Source: DASZMX01 sp035551475
GTDB lineage: Bacteria; Verrucomicrobiota; Verrucomicrobiia; Limisphaerales; Palsa-1400
Reading direction: 5' to 3'
Assembly: GCA_035551475.1 (NCBI GenBank)
Contig: DASZMX010000015.1
Location: 1 to 28,037, forward strand
Length of the DNA: 28,037 bases
The notes below the pieces were generated by a model. It saw nothing but the letters and a program-made list of their open reading frames with translations. It did no database searches and was not told the origin of the DNA. This document shows, one piece after another, positions 1 through 7,228 of the stretch (the stretch's first letter is position 1; each line of letters opens with the position of its first letter). The position numbers were made by a program, and so were the translations under genes.

Positions 1-1045
1 CCGCCACTGCGCCTGAACAAAACCCGAGCACGCTCGGCTTCCCGCGCAGGAGCAATTCCGCCATGCCCCAAACGAACGACCCCACCGCAGTCGCGAGCGT
101 GGTGGTGAGGAATGCATTTGCGGCGATGCCGTCCGCGCCGACCGCGCTGCCGGCGTTGAACCCGTACCAACCGACCCACAGCATGCCAGTGCCGATCATG
201 CACAACACCATGCTGTGCGGCGTGAAGTTTTCTTTGCCCCAGCCCAGGCGTTTGCCCAGGATGATGCACAAGATCAGGGCGGACCAGCCCGAGGTCATAT
301 GCACCACGGTGCCGCCGGCGAAGTCGATCGCCTTGATTTTCGCATCCGCGTTCCAGACGCCGTTCATCAGGCCGTCAATGCCCCAGACCATGTGCGCCTG
401 CGGGAAGTAAACCACGAACATCCACAACACCATGAACAGGCACATGGCCGAGAATTTCATGCGCTCGGCAATGGCGCCGAGAATCAGCGCGGGCGTGATG
501 ATCGCGAACATCAATTGATACATCGAGAAGACGTTCTGCGAGACCCAGTAGGAGTAATCCGTGTTCGGGTTGGAATCGACGCCATTGAGGAATTTGAAAT
601 CCAAATTGCCCAAATACGGCGCCAGCCCGCCGGTGCCGTGATGGAACACCAAACTGTAGCCGCAGGCCCACCAGAGAATCGTGACCATGCCCGCCATGAA
701 GAAGCATTGGGCGGTGACCGACAGGATGTTTTTGCGCCGCACCAGGCCGCCGTAGAACAGGATCAGGCCCGGCAGCGTCATGAACAGCACCAACGCGGCG
801 GAGGTCATCTGCCAGGCGTTGTGGCCGGGGCCGGAGCCGCTGATGTTCGACTTGACGTTATTGGTGGCGGTGTCCGCCGCGCGGCCCGCGTTATTGACAT
901 ACGCTTCCAGGTCGGCAACGCGCTGCTCCATGGTCGGGTCCTTGGGCGGCGGTGTCGCCGCGGCGGGGGCGTCGGCAGCGTGCAGGGCGAGCGGTCCCGC
1001 CAGAAAGGCGGCGGCCAAAGTGAGGCTAAGAAAGAATCGTTTCAT
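1..1045 (-). CDS. amt: Ammonium transporter Amt (3' end beyond window)
   Basis: Ammonium channel of the Amt/MEP/Rh family, which conducts ammonium across the inner membrane and is normally gated by PII. About 348 residues are visible and the frame runs off the left edge; the family is usually 400-480 residues. The protein starts MKRFFLSLTLAAAFLAGPLA, a signal peptide ending near LHAADA, followed by a Pro/Ala linker and a short heptad-like stretch before the first channel helix (about residue 80). Family signatures are present: LPGLILFYGGLVRRKN near 91-106, PALILGAIAERMKF near 185-198, and FAGGTVVHMTSG near 242-253, whose His is the first pore histidine of the twin-His pair. The second His lies outside the window. 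The start is the ATG at 1045, 35 nt after the PII stop, with no Shine-Dalgarno sequence. The order glnK-amt is the classic nitrogen operon. Identity is secure; amtB would also be acceptable. Confidence 0.95.
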   Translation of the reverse strand, partial: MKRFFLSLTLAAAFLAGPLALHAADAPAAATPPPKDPTMEQRVADLEAYVNNAGRAADTATNNVKSNISGSGPGHNAWQMTSAALVLFMTLPGLILFYGGLVRRKNILSVTAQCFFMAGMVTILWWACGYSLVFHHGTGGLAPYLGNLDFKFLNGVDSNPNTDYSYWVSQNVFSMYQLMFAIITPALILGAIAERMKFSAMCLFMVLWMFVVYFPQAHMVWGIDGLMNGVWNADAKIKAIDFAGGTVVHMTSGWSALILCIILGKRLGWGKENFTPHSMVLCMIGTGMLWVGWYGFNAGSAVGADGIAANAFLTTTLATAVGSFVWGMAELLLRGKPSVLGFCSGAVA

Positions 1046-1080
1046 TTTTTGTTGTTAGATGTTGGACAGGGTGGTTGGGG

Positions 1081-1419
1081 TTAAATTGCTTTGTCGCCTT
1101 TTTCCTCGGTGCGGATGCGGATGGCTTCCTCGATGCTGGAAACAAAGACTTTGCCATCGCCGATTTTGCCGGTCTTGGCGGTCTTGATAATGATATTGAC
1201 GACGTCTTCCAGGCGGGCGTCGGCGACGACCACCTCGATTTTGATCTTCGGCAGCAGGTCCACCGTGTATTCGCTGCCGCGGTAGATTTCGGTGTGGCCT
1301 TTCTGGCGCCCAAAGCCCTTGGCTTCGATCACCGTCATGCCTTCGATCCCGATTTCGCGCAGCGCTTCTTTAACCTCGTCGATTTTGAAGGGCTTGATGA
1401 TTGCTTCGATTTTTTTCAT
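1081..1419 (-). CDS. glnK: Nitrogen regulatory protein P-II
   Basis: Small trimeric signal protein that senses 2-oxoglutarate, ATP and ADP and controls Amt and nitrogen-assimilation enzymes. At 112 residues it has the family's full length. It begins MKKIEAIIKPFKIDEVKEAL, keeps the T-loop YRGSEYTVD with Tyr51 (the residue uridylylated in proteobacteria), and has the nucleotide-binding segment TGKIGDGKVFVS near 83-94 followed by EEAIRIRTEEKGDKAI. It lies immediately upstream of amt on the same strand, which is why glnK is preferred over glnB; sequence alone does not separate the two. No clear Shine-Dalgarno precedes the ATG. Tyr51 makes a uridylyltransferase or a similar nucleotidyltransferase possible in this genome. 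Upstream lies a candidate sigma54-type promoter. Confidence 0.96.
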   Translation of the reverse strand: MKKIEAIIKPFKIDEVKEALREIGIEGMTVIEAKGFGRQKGHTEIYRGSEYTVDLLPKIKIEVVVADARLEDVVNIIIKTAKTGKIGDGKVFVSSIEEAIRIRTEEKGDKAI

Positions 1420-1526
1420 GGCCGTTTAACAGGCTGATACAATGTTGCTCGCCGGACGCGGCGGAGCCGTTGTGTTCCTCAAGCATCTCCAACCAACCGG
1501 CGGCGTCCCGCGCCGGCGCACTGCGT

Positions 1527-1542
1527 GTTGGACATGCCCAAC
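1527..1542. promoter_or_regulatory. Operator-like 16-bp dyad near the predicted glnK start site
   Basis: GTTGGACATGCCCAAC is a near-palindrome: arms GTTGG/CCAAC around a central CATG, with one mismatched position pair. It lies just downstream of the candidate -12 element, about where transcription would begin. A regulator site is an inference; the sequence shows only the symmetry. Confidence 0.3.
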
Positions 1543-1550
1543 CGCCGTTT

Positions 1551-1567
1551 AGCAGGCGAAATGCCAA
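1551..1567 (-). promoter_or_regulatory. Candidate sigma54 (-24/-12) promoter for glnK-amt
   Basis: Read on the minus strand the site is TTGGCATTTCGCCTGCT. The invariant GG and GC are exactly ten bases apart, and it keeps TTGGCA at -24 and TGC plus a W base at -12. Deviations from YTGGCACGRNNNTTGCW are the C and G after the A, the purine, and the first T of TTGC. The start site would fall near 1540, giving a leader of about 120 nt. glnK-amt operons are commonly sigma54-dependent, which makes the match plausible. No NtrC-type enhancer site was recognised upstream. Confidence 0.4.
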
Positions 1568-1732
1568 AGCGGGTTTAATTCTTATGAATTTCTAACGCAC
1601 TCTCTAACAGGGGGTCGAAGCGCGCGAAATATCTTGCCTGCCCGTTCTTTCCGCTGTCGCCTTTTTGACAAGAAGTCATTTTTTGCGCACGGGGGGCAGA
1701 ACCTCCGCTAAGAAAGGCGTTAGACCAGCCGG

Positions 1733-2434
1733 TCAATCGTTGACGGCCAGACGGTAGCCCACGCCGGGCTCGGTGAGGAAGAGGCGCGGCTTGGTGGGAT
1801 CGGCCTCCAGTTTGTCACGTAAATAACCAATATACACCCGCAGCACGCCCGTTTTTTCCAGGTCATCCACGCCCCAAATTTCGCGCAACAAATGGCCGTG
1901 GGTCAGCGCCTTGCCCGCGTTTTGCACGAACAACCGGAGCAACGCGTATTCCGTGGCGGTGAGCTTCACCAATTGCCCCTGGCGCTTCACAATGCGGGCG
2001 GGCAAATCCACCGTGAGGTCGCCGCTGCGAAAGATTTCGGGTTTGGCCTGCGGGCGCATATTGCGGCGCAAGGCGCGGAGCCGCGCCAGCAGCTCGCCGG
2101 TGCCGAATGGTTTGGTGATGTAATCGTTGGCGCCGTGGTCGAGCGCGCTGATTTTTTCGGCTTCGCGGCGGCGCACCGAGACGACCATGATCGGCGCCTG
2201 GCTCCATTCCCGCAGCCGTTTCAGCACGGCTTCTCCCTCCATGTCGGGCAAGCCCAAATCGAGCAAAACCAGATCGGGCTGGCATTCCACGGCGAGCGCA
2301 ATCCCCTCCGCGCCGGTGGCGGCCTCCACCACCTCGTACGCGCTCATCTCCAACGCCACGCGCAGCAGGCGCCGGATTTGCGCCTCGTCGTCAATCACCA
2401 GGATCACGGTTTTTTCCGGCGGTGTCTCGTTCAT
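1733..2434 (-). CDS. KdpE-like response regulator, OmpR/PhoB family
   Basis: DNA-binding response regulator of 233 residues. The receiver domain occupies about the first 120 residues: VILVIDDEAQIR holds the acidic pair, D59 in LLDLGLPDMEG is the phospho-acceptor (numbered from the chosen start), a Ser in MVVSVR replaces the usual Thr switch, and YITKPFG holds the conserved Lys. A winged-helix Trans_reg_C domain follows (KLTATEYALLRLFVQNAGK, then VLRVYIGYLRDKLE, ending TEPGVGYRL), which is KdpE-like in detail. The ATG at 2434 is chosen because it forms an ATGA overlap with the kinase stop and has GGGAGG six bases upstream; the ATG at 2440 would sit directly on that site. It is cotranscribed with the sensor kinase. 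No kdpFABC genes are in the window, so potassium control is only a possibility. Confidence 0.92.
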   Translation of the reverse strand: MNETPPEKTVILVIDDEAQIRRLLRVALEMSAYEVVEAATGAEGIALAVECQPDLVLLDLGLPDMEGEAVLKRLREWSQAPIMVVSVRRREAEKISALDHGANDYITKPFGTGELLARLRALRRNMRPQAKPEIFRSGDLTVDLPARIVKRQGQLVKLTATEYALLRLFVQNAGKALTHGHLLREIWGVDDLEKTGVLRVYIGYLRDKLEADPTKPRLFLTEPGVGYRLAVND

Positions 2435-4386
2435 GCGCATCCTCCCGCCTCGGCCAGCGCAGGCTCCGGAACGCGCTCGGCCCGCGCGAGCGGCAGGGAA
2501 ATCGCAAATAACGCCCCACCCCCCGGACGGTTCGCCGCCACCACCGTGCCGTCCTGCGCTTCGATGAACCCCTTCACGAGCGACAACCCAAGCCCGGTGC
2601 CGCCCGCCGCGGCGTTCGGGCTGCGTACAAACTTGTCAAAAATTCGCGGCAACAGGTCAGGCTCCAATCCCGGCCCGCGATCCGCCACCGTCAAGACCAG
2701 GAATTCCCCTGCCACGCGCGCGCTCACCTCCACCGCCGTGCCCGGCGGCGTGTGGGCCGCCGCATTGCTGAGGAGGTTGGAGAACGCGTGTTGTGTCAAA
2801 ACGAAATCCATGGGCAGCACGGGCAGCCCGGGCTCCAGCGCCACGGACACTCGATGGCGCGCGAGCCGTTTCTCGGTTTCGGCGATGCATAAGTGCACCA
2901 ATTCCACCGGGTCGCATTCATTGCGGACCGGTTTCACCGCGCCGGCTTCTAGGCGGTTAAGCTCCAGCGCATTGCCCACCAACCGATCCAGGCGGGACGT
3001 GGCCTCGGCGATTTCCTCCATCATTTGCCGTTGAAAATTCGAGAGCGAAGCGCCGCCCAATTCCAGCAGGTTCCCCGTCGCGCCCTGGATGGCGGCGATG
3101 GGCGTGCGCAATTCATGGGACATGGAATCCAGCAGGGTTTTGCTCAACCGCTCCGACTCCGTCAGCGCGCGCGTGCGCTCGGCCAGCTCGTTAAGCCGCC
3201 AGCGCTCCAAAGCCAGCGCGATCTGCTGCGCGAACGATTCCAGCAGCGCGCGCTCCGGCAGCGAGAGAATGCGGGTTTTCCCTGTGTCAAGACAAAGGGC
3301 GCCGAGCGTTTGGCTGTTACTGGACAGGGGCACGTAGAGCGCCGGGAGATGCGCAAATTTATCGCTGCCATGCCCGGCGGCGCGGCCTCGCCCGATCACC
3401 CAGCGCACCACGGCGGAGGCTTCGGCCAGATCGTGCGCCAGCGTGATTTTGGCGGGAGCCCGGAAGACTGCCTCCACCTGCGCCGTGGCATGGGACAGAA
3501 CTTCCGCCGAAGTGCGCGCTTCGTTCAGCTTGCGGATCAAGAGGTACAAGGCGGTGGCTTGCGCTTCCCGCTGCCGCTCGGCATTCTGTTGCGCCTTGAT
3601 CCGGGCGGTCAATTGCCCCAAGGCCAAAACCACGACAAAATACATGCCGAAAAGCATCGCGTCCTCGAAACTGTGGATGGCAAAGGCAAAAATCGGCGGC
3701 AGGAAAAAGTAATCCCACAAAAGCGCGCTCAGGGCCGCGGCCACCAACGCCGGCCCGCGATCGACCACGAGCGCCAGCAGCACCACTGTCAAGAGAAACA
3801 CCAGCGCCGTGGCGTGCGCCCCCACCACCGGCGTGAAGAGAAAGGCCGCTCCCGTCATCAGCCCCACGACCCCCGCCGCCATGCCATACTGGCCAACCGG
3901 CGTGTCCCGGCGCCCGTTCCGGTTGGGCCGCGCGTCCTGACGCGGCCGGGGGTCCGCCCCCACCAGATGAATCAACATTTTGCCGCTCTGGCGCAGCAGG
4001 CGCGCGGCGACGTGATCCCCGCGCCGCAAGGGAAAGCGGCGGCGCGCCGACCGCGGCTTTCCAGCGATAATTTGCGTGACATTCCATTGGCTCGCCACGC
4101 GCATCAACCCGCGCACGACATCCTCGTCCGTCGTGGTGAGGGTTTCGGCCCCCAGGTCGCGGGCTAAATCCAGGTCATGGTTAAGGTCTGCCTCCTCCGG
4201 CAGTTCCAGCGGGGCGGAGGATCCGACATAAAGAGCAATCCATCGGCAACGCAGCGTCGCCGCCAGCGCATGCGCCCAACGAATAATCGCTTCGGCCTCT
4301 GGGGTCGGGCCGACGGCCACCAAAAGGCATTCCCCATGGGCGGTGGTCGCCAGCGGCGGGGTCATAACCTCAGCGTTGCGGCTCAT
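2431..4386 (-). CDS. KdpD-like sensor histidine kinase (Usp-DUF4118-GAF-HisKA-HATPase)
   Basis: Membrane histidine kinase of 651 residues that phosphorylates the regulator encoded next to it. Order of domains: a universal-stress-like domain (about 18-142), a DUF4118 membrane block of four helices (about 168-262) containing the KdpD-like segment WDYFFLPPIFAFAIHSFEDA, a coiled linker, a GAF-like domain (about 285-395), a HisKA helix pair with H424 in DSMSHELRTPI, and a HATPase with the N box at N537/N541, G1 at DRGPGL (569-573) and G2 at GGTGLGL (595-601). It lacks the roughly 200-residue N-terminal KdpD domain with Walker A found in full-length KdpD (about 900 residues). This is therefore a short, Usp-first variant. 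The start at 4386 has a weak ribosome site; an in-frame ATG at 4365 preceded by GAGG is an alternative. Confidence 0.9.
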   Translation of the reverse strand: MSRNAEVMTPPLATTAHGECLLVAVGPTPEAEAIIRWAHALAATLRCRWIALYVGSSAPLELPEEADLNHDLDLARDLGAETLTTTDEDVVRGLMRVASQWNVTQIIAGKPRSARRRFPLRRGDHVAARLLRQSGKMLIHLVGADPRPRQDARPNRNGRRDTPVGQYGMAAGVVGLMTGAAFLFTPVVGAHATALVFLLTVVLLALVVDRGPALVAAALSALLWDYFFLPPIFAFAIHSFEDAMLFGMYFVVVLALGQLTARIKAQQNAERQREAQATALYLLIRKLNEARTSAEVLSHATAQVEAVFRAPAKITLAHDLAEASAVVRWVIGRGRAAGHGSDKFAHLPALYVPLSSNSQTLGALCLDTGKTRILSLPERALLESFAQQIALALERWRLNELAERTRALTESERLSKTLLDSMSHELRTPIAAIQGATGNLLELGGASLSNFQRQMMEEIAEATSRLDRLVGNALELNRLEAGAVKPVRNECDPVELVHLCIAETEKRLARHRVSVALEPGLPVLPMDFVLTQHAFSNLLSNAAAHTPPGTAVEVSARVAGEFLVLTVADRGPGLEPDLLPRIFDKFVRSPNAAAGGTGLGLSLVKGFIEAQDGTVVAANRPGGGALFAISLPLARAERVPEPALAEAGGCA

Positions 4387-4434
4387 GCCGCCACTTCAGC
4401 AAAAACCAGACCAATTCGGGCCGCGCCGCCGAAA

Positions 4435-5460
4435 TTAGGGGTTGCCAACCGCCGCGTCAGGGGGAGCCACAGCTCGGCGCATCCGATAGAACAGGCTGCC
4501 TTTAGCGGGCGGCATGGGCAGGGCCGCGTCGGAATCGGTCACGTTGGTGGCGGCAAACCGGCAGATGGCGGGACTCCAAGGACCGGCCAGCGATGGCGCC
4601 GATTCCACCACCCATCCCGAGCCTGTCGATGTAAACGTGAGATCGAAGCTGGGCAACGAAATGTAATGCACGCAACGGTCCGTGCCGCCGCGATCAATCA
4701 ATTGGCGCAAACCCCCATTCACGAATGCCAGGCCTTCGTGGCTGCCCGTTTGACTGCTGACATACACGAGCTTGGGCGCGCCGTTGGTGTCAAACGACCA
4801 AATCGAGCCCAAGTCGCCCGCCGCATAAAAGGTCCCGGCGTTGTATGCCACGCCCTGCAAATTCGGCAGGTTTGTTTGCAACGGCAACGTTCCGAGGAAT
4901 GTCATGCTCGCCAGGTCGTATTTCCAAAGCTGAGACCCGTCGCAATAGGAGGTGACGTAGATGGCGCCATTCGGGCCGTCGTCTGGAACCACCACCAACC
5001 CGGACATTTCATGCCCCTCGGCGGAAACATCGTAACGGCCAGTGCAAAGCAATGTGTTGGCGTCAAAGGTCAGAATGCATTGATTGGTGTAATTGCCGCA
5101 ACCGCCCCACTTCTCGCACGCCACATAAAGCTGGCCATTGTAATAATCGCCGTCGCCCATGTGGTTCAGGCCCGCCAATCCCTTCAATGTCGCCGTGTTG
5201 GAAGCCGTTACCGTCCAATACAAATCGTCTTGACGCTTGTAGATTCCCTGCGTGTCAAACGTATAATGATTCGTGCCGTCCCAGGCGTAGCCTTGGTGGC
5301 AATTCACGTTGGGTGAGATGAATGTTTCCTGCAACTTGCTATAGCGCAGGGCCAAGCGGGGTCGAGCGGCGGCCAGATTCGCATCCATCTGCGCTTGGGC
5401 CGCCAATACTGTCGTTGCCAAAACAAAGATAAGCCGAAGGGGAAACGTCAAATTTCTCAT
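4435..5460 (-). CDS. Secreted propeller-like hypothetical protein
   Basis: Exported protein of 341 residues with a signal peptide (RNLTFPLRLIFVLATTVLAAQAQ, cleavage probably after AQA or AQAQ). The mature part contains phrases typical of beta-propellers: HQGYAWDGTNHYTFDTQGIYK, LNHMGDGDYYNGQLYVAC, GAIYVTSYCDGSQLWKYDL, LQGVAYNAGTFYAAG and HEGLAFVNGG, each pairing an aromatic-rich strand with a loop. Several Cys residues suggest disulfides outside the cytoplasm. The last 65 residues (VVESAPSLAGPWSP ... SLFYRMRR) match a C-terminal beta-sandwich module seen on many verrucomicrobial exported proteins. No catalytic motif was recognised. It stands alone between the kinase gene and tRNA-Gln. AGG lies 6-8 bases before the ATG. 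Binding or signalling at the cell surface is a guess. Confidence 0.8.
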   Translation of the reverse strand: MRNLTFPLRLIFVLATTVLAAQAQMDANLAAARPRLALRYSKLQETFISPNVNCHQGYAWDGTNHYTFDTQGIYKRQDDLYWTVTASNTATLKGLAGLNHMGDGDYYNGQLYVACEKWGGCGNYTNQCILTFDANTLLCTGRYDVSAEGHEMSGLVVVPDDGPNGAIYVTSYCDGSQLWKYDLASMTFLGTLPLQTNLPNLQGVAYNAGTFYAAGDLGSIWSFDTNGAPKLVYVSSQTGSHEGLAFVNGGLRQLIDRGGTDRCVHYISLPSFDLTFTSTGSGWVVESAPSLAGPWSPAICRFAATNVTDSDAALPMPPAKGSLFYRMRRAVAPPDAAVGNP

Positions 5461-5657
5461 CGTCTGCCTGAATCCGCTCGAGCTGCAAGGCGAGCGTGGT
5501 TGTTCAAACTAGCGGTGCTCATGCTGCTTAAGTTATCGGCATTCCCGTCGGGTTGTATGCGAGGCCCTTTGTGGTTTATCTTGCGCGGCAACACCTTACA
5601 CACGGCGCATTTTTCAGGGATAAGTCTGACAAGAAACGGGCGGAAAAGTTGAGAAAA

Positions 5658-5731
5658 TGGCTGTCCGACATGGATTCGAACCATGACAAAAGCCTCCAAA
5701 GGGCCTTGTGCTACCGTTACACCATCGGACA
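5658..5731 (-). tRNA. tRNA-Gln (anticodon UUG)
   Basis: 74 nt with CCA encoded. The acceptor stem TGTCCGA/TCGGACA pairs fully, the anticodon stem is AGGCC/GGCTT (one G-U pair) around the seven-base loop CTTTGGA, giving anticodon TTG, and the T arm is CATGG-TTCGAAT-CCATG. The D arm contains AACGGTA. It follows ispE on the same strand, an association seen in several bacterial groups. Confidence 0.95.
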
Positions 5732-5742
5732 ATGGCCCACTA

Positions 5743-5770
5743 AAAATAGCGGTTTCACTCGCGACTGCAA
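5743..5770 (-). promoter_or_regulatory. Candidate tRNA-Gln promoter
   Basis: Minus-strand TTGCAG, 16-base spacer, TATTTT. The -10 box ends 11 bases before the mature tRNA 5' end, so initiation would fall a few bases upstream of it. The layout resembles the rplB promoter (TTGCAC-N16-TATGTT). Confidence 0.5.
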
Positions 5771-5778
5771 CAAAGAAG

Positions 5779-6657
5779 TCAATCCAGCCCCAAAGGCAGG
5801 GCCGCCGCCCAGATGGCGGAGCCAAAATGAGCGCGGAATTTTTCGAGAGCCTGGCCCGCGGCGGCGGCGTTGGGAAACAGAGCGAACGTCGAGGAACCGC
5901 TGCCGGACATCAAGGCCCCGGCCGCGCCTTGTTCGCGAAAAAATTCCTGGAAAATCTGGAGCAACGGATATTTCGGCAGCGCCGGAGCCTCCAGGGAATT
6001 ATATAGCTCGCGCGCGGCGGCGCGGAGATCGGGCTGGCGCAACGTGTCAAGCATGCGGTCGGCGCGGCCCGGCTCGCCGCGCGATGCGGCGGGATAGTGC
6101 GCGAGCTGGGTGTAGGCCCACGGGGTGGAGATTCCAAAACCCGGATGAACCAGCGCCAGATGCGCGCCGCGCAGCGCGGGAAAGGGAGCAAGCGGTTGAA
6201 TGATTTCGCCGCGCCCCGTGGCCAACGCCGGCTGATCTTGCAGGAAAAATGGAATGTCTGAGCCGAGGCCGGCAGCCAAACGCGACAGGTCCCCGTGCGG
6301 CAGGGGCTGCCCGAAAAGTTCATTCAAGGCCAGCAGCGTGGTGGCAGCATTGCCACTCCCGCCCCCCAACCCGGCGGCCACCGGCACATGTTTCCGCAAA
6401 TGGATTCTTACCCCTTCGGAAATGCCGGTTTGGGCAAAAAAAGCGGCTGCGGCCTTGACCACAAGATTGCGCCCATCGACAGGCAGCGTCGCATCCTCGC
6501 AGGTCAGGTAAATGCCGGCGCCGACGCGCTCGAAGGTCAAATCATCGTGCAGGGGAACAGGATGCATGATGGTTTCCAACTCATGAAAACCATCGGGGCG
6601 CTTGCCCAGGATGTTCAGCAGCAGGTTGACTTTGCAGCAGGAATGCTTTTCCAGCAT
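5779..6657 (-). CDS. ispE: 4-diphosphocytidyl-2-C-methyl-D-erythritol kinase
   Basis: Cytoplasmic GHMP kinase that phosphorylates CDP-methylerythritol at the 2-hydroxyl in the MEP route to isoprenoids. At 292 residues it has the usual length (280-310). It opens with CCKVNLLLNILGKRPDGFHEL, the IspE signature with catalytic Lys9. The ATP loop PVAAGLGGGSGNAAT lies at about 92-106, GSDIPFFL holds the catalytic Asp134, and the third GHMP motif MSGSGSSTFALFP is near the C terminus. The ATG at 6657 lies seven bases after the stop of the upstream lipoprotein gene, so the two are probably cotranscribed. The neighbours often found with ispE (prs, rplY, pth) are absent here, but tRNA-Gln follows it. Confidence 0.95.
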   Translation of the reverse strand: MLEKHSCCKVNLLLNILGKRPDGFHELETIMHPVPLHDDLTFERVGAGIYLTCEDATLPVDGRNLVVKAAAAFFAQTGISEGVRIHLRKHVPVAAGLGGGSGNAATTLLALNELFGQPLPHGDLSRLAAGLGSDIPFFLQDQPALATGRGEIIQPLAPFPALRGAHLALVHPGFGISTPWAYTQLAHYPAASRGEPGRADRMLDTLRQPDLRAAARELYNSLEAPALPKYPLLQIFQEFFREQGAAGALMSGSGSSTFALFPNAAAAGQALEKFRAHFGSAIWAAALPLGLD

Positions 6658-6664
6658 TGCCGCG

Positions 6665-7117
6665 TCAATTGCCGTCGAAAATGCGGAAACGGCTGCCCGG
6701 AATCATCGGCGCCACATCGCCGCCGCCAAAACCCAGGGACGTGTCGGGCGACATCGTGGTGTCCGCAAGCCAGTTGGGGCGATAGCTCTCCGGATAGACC
6801 GGGTTGGTCGGGCGCATGATTGGGCCGTAATCGTGGTTGGAATAATTCGGAATCGGGAAGGTCGCGATCTCATAGAGGCCGACGCCCGTGCGTTCGAGAC
6901 TGCGGTTGAGGCCGTGCACGAAACCCGCGCTATAACCAAATTCAGGGCTCTCCCCGGAAATCGTCGATTGCTCCACGGCGCGGCGAAGTTCCCCGCCCCG
7001 CATGAATTCCGTCACGTTGACCACCCCGCGTCCGAACTTCTCTTCCGGACCGGCGCAACCGGTGACGATGTACCCCAACGCAAGCAACGAAAGACCAGCC
7101 GAGAACTTTTTCAACAT
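6665..7117 (-). CDS. Lipoprotein resembling the TIGR04073 exosortase-associated family
   Basis: Predicted lipoprotein of 150 residues. The signal peptide LKKFSAGLSLLALGYIVTGC ends in a lipobox (VTGC) for lipidation by Lgt and cleavage by LspA. The mature part carries KFGRGVVNVTEFMRGGELRR and then RTGVGLYEIATFPIPNY, which match the small exosortase-associated family TIGR04073 as I remember it. Function in that family is unknown; it is linked to genomes with exosortase/PEP-CTERM sorting. The start is the ATG at 7117: GAG lies nine bases upstream, whereas a TTG at 7126 would abut that site. First gene of the unit lipoprotein-ispE-tRNA. Family assignment is from motif memory and moderately sure; the lipoprotein call is firm. 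Confidence 0.8.
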   Translation of the reverse strand: MLKKFSAGLSLLALGYIVTGCAGPEEKFGRGVVNVTEFMRGGELRRAVEQSTISGESPEFGYSAGFVHGLNRSLERTGVGLYEIATFPIPNYSNHDYGPIMRPTNPVYPESYRPNWLADTTMSPDTSLGFGGGDVAPMIPGSRFRIFDGN

Positions 7118-7137
7118 AATCAACAACTCTTTAGAGG

Positions 7138-7167
7138 AAAATATGCCGCCCCGCCGTTTCTTGTCGA
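7138..7167 (-). promoter_or_regulatory. Candidate promoter of lipoprotein-ispE unit
   Basis: Minus-strand TCGACA, 18-base spacer, TATTTT, giving a leader of about 15-20 nt before the ATG at 7117. The -35 matches TTGACA at five of six bases. It lies in the 111-bp gap shared with the divergent methyltransferase gene. Confidence 0.4.
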
Positions 7168-7228
7168 GTATTTTTCAAATAAATAGTTTGGGCTTGCCGC
7201 CCCCTTGGTTCCATGCGACCCCATTGCC

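Larger units (their letters stand above)
1420..1732. other. 313-bp intergenic stretch upstream of glnK
   Basis: No credible gene is seen here. The stretch separates the response-regulator stop from the PII start, both on the minus strand. It holds a GG-N10-GC motif (1551-1567), a 16-bp dyad (1527-1542), and two copies of GCCGTTTARCAGGC, at 1421-1434 and 1544-1557, 123 bp apart. The inner copy ends directly before the glnK start codon. AT-rich sequence lies on the far side of the motif (about 1570-1600). An open frame of about 65 codons on the minus strand (1370-1567) overlaps glnK and has no recognisable content, so it is not called. No terminator hairpin with a T-tract was found for the two-component operon. 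Confidence 0.6.

Noticed and set aside
215..1084. Long plus-strand open frame antisense to amt
   Set aside because: Composition is His/Gln/Arg-rich without any family motif, and the opposite strand encodes an unmistakable Amt; it is a GC-driven shadow.
1665..1670. TTGACA on the plus strand in the glnK upstream gap
   Set aside because: No suitable -10 and no plus-strand gene downstream for kilobases.
1892..4167. Long plus-strand frames (1892-3034 and 3025-4167) antisense to the two-component genes
   Set aside because: Low-complexity Arg/Gln/His composition; the minus-strand kinase and regulator explain the region fully.
4401..4434. Possible terminator after the secreted-protein gene (TTCGG/CCGAA stem then T-run on minus)
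   Set aside because: Stem only five pairs with a nine-base loop, and the T-run starts eight or more bases away; too weak to call.
4177..5316. 379-codon plus-strand frame over the secreted protein
   Set aside because: No recognisable domain; the minus-strand frame has a signal peptide and family C-terminal module.
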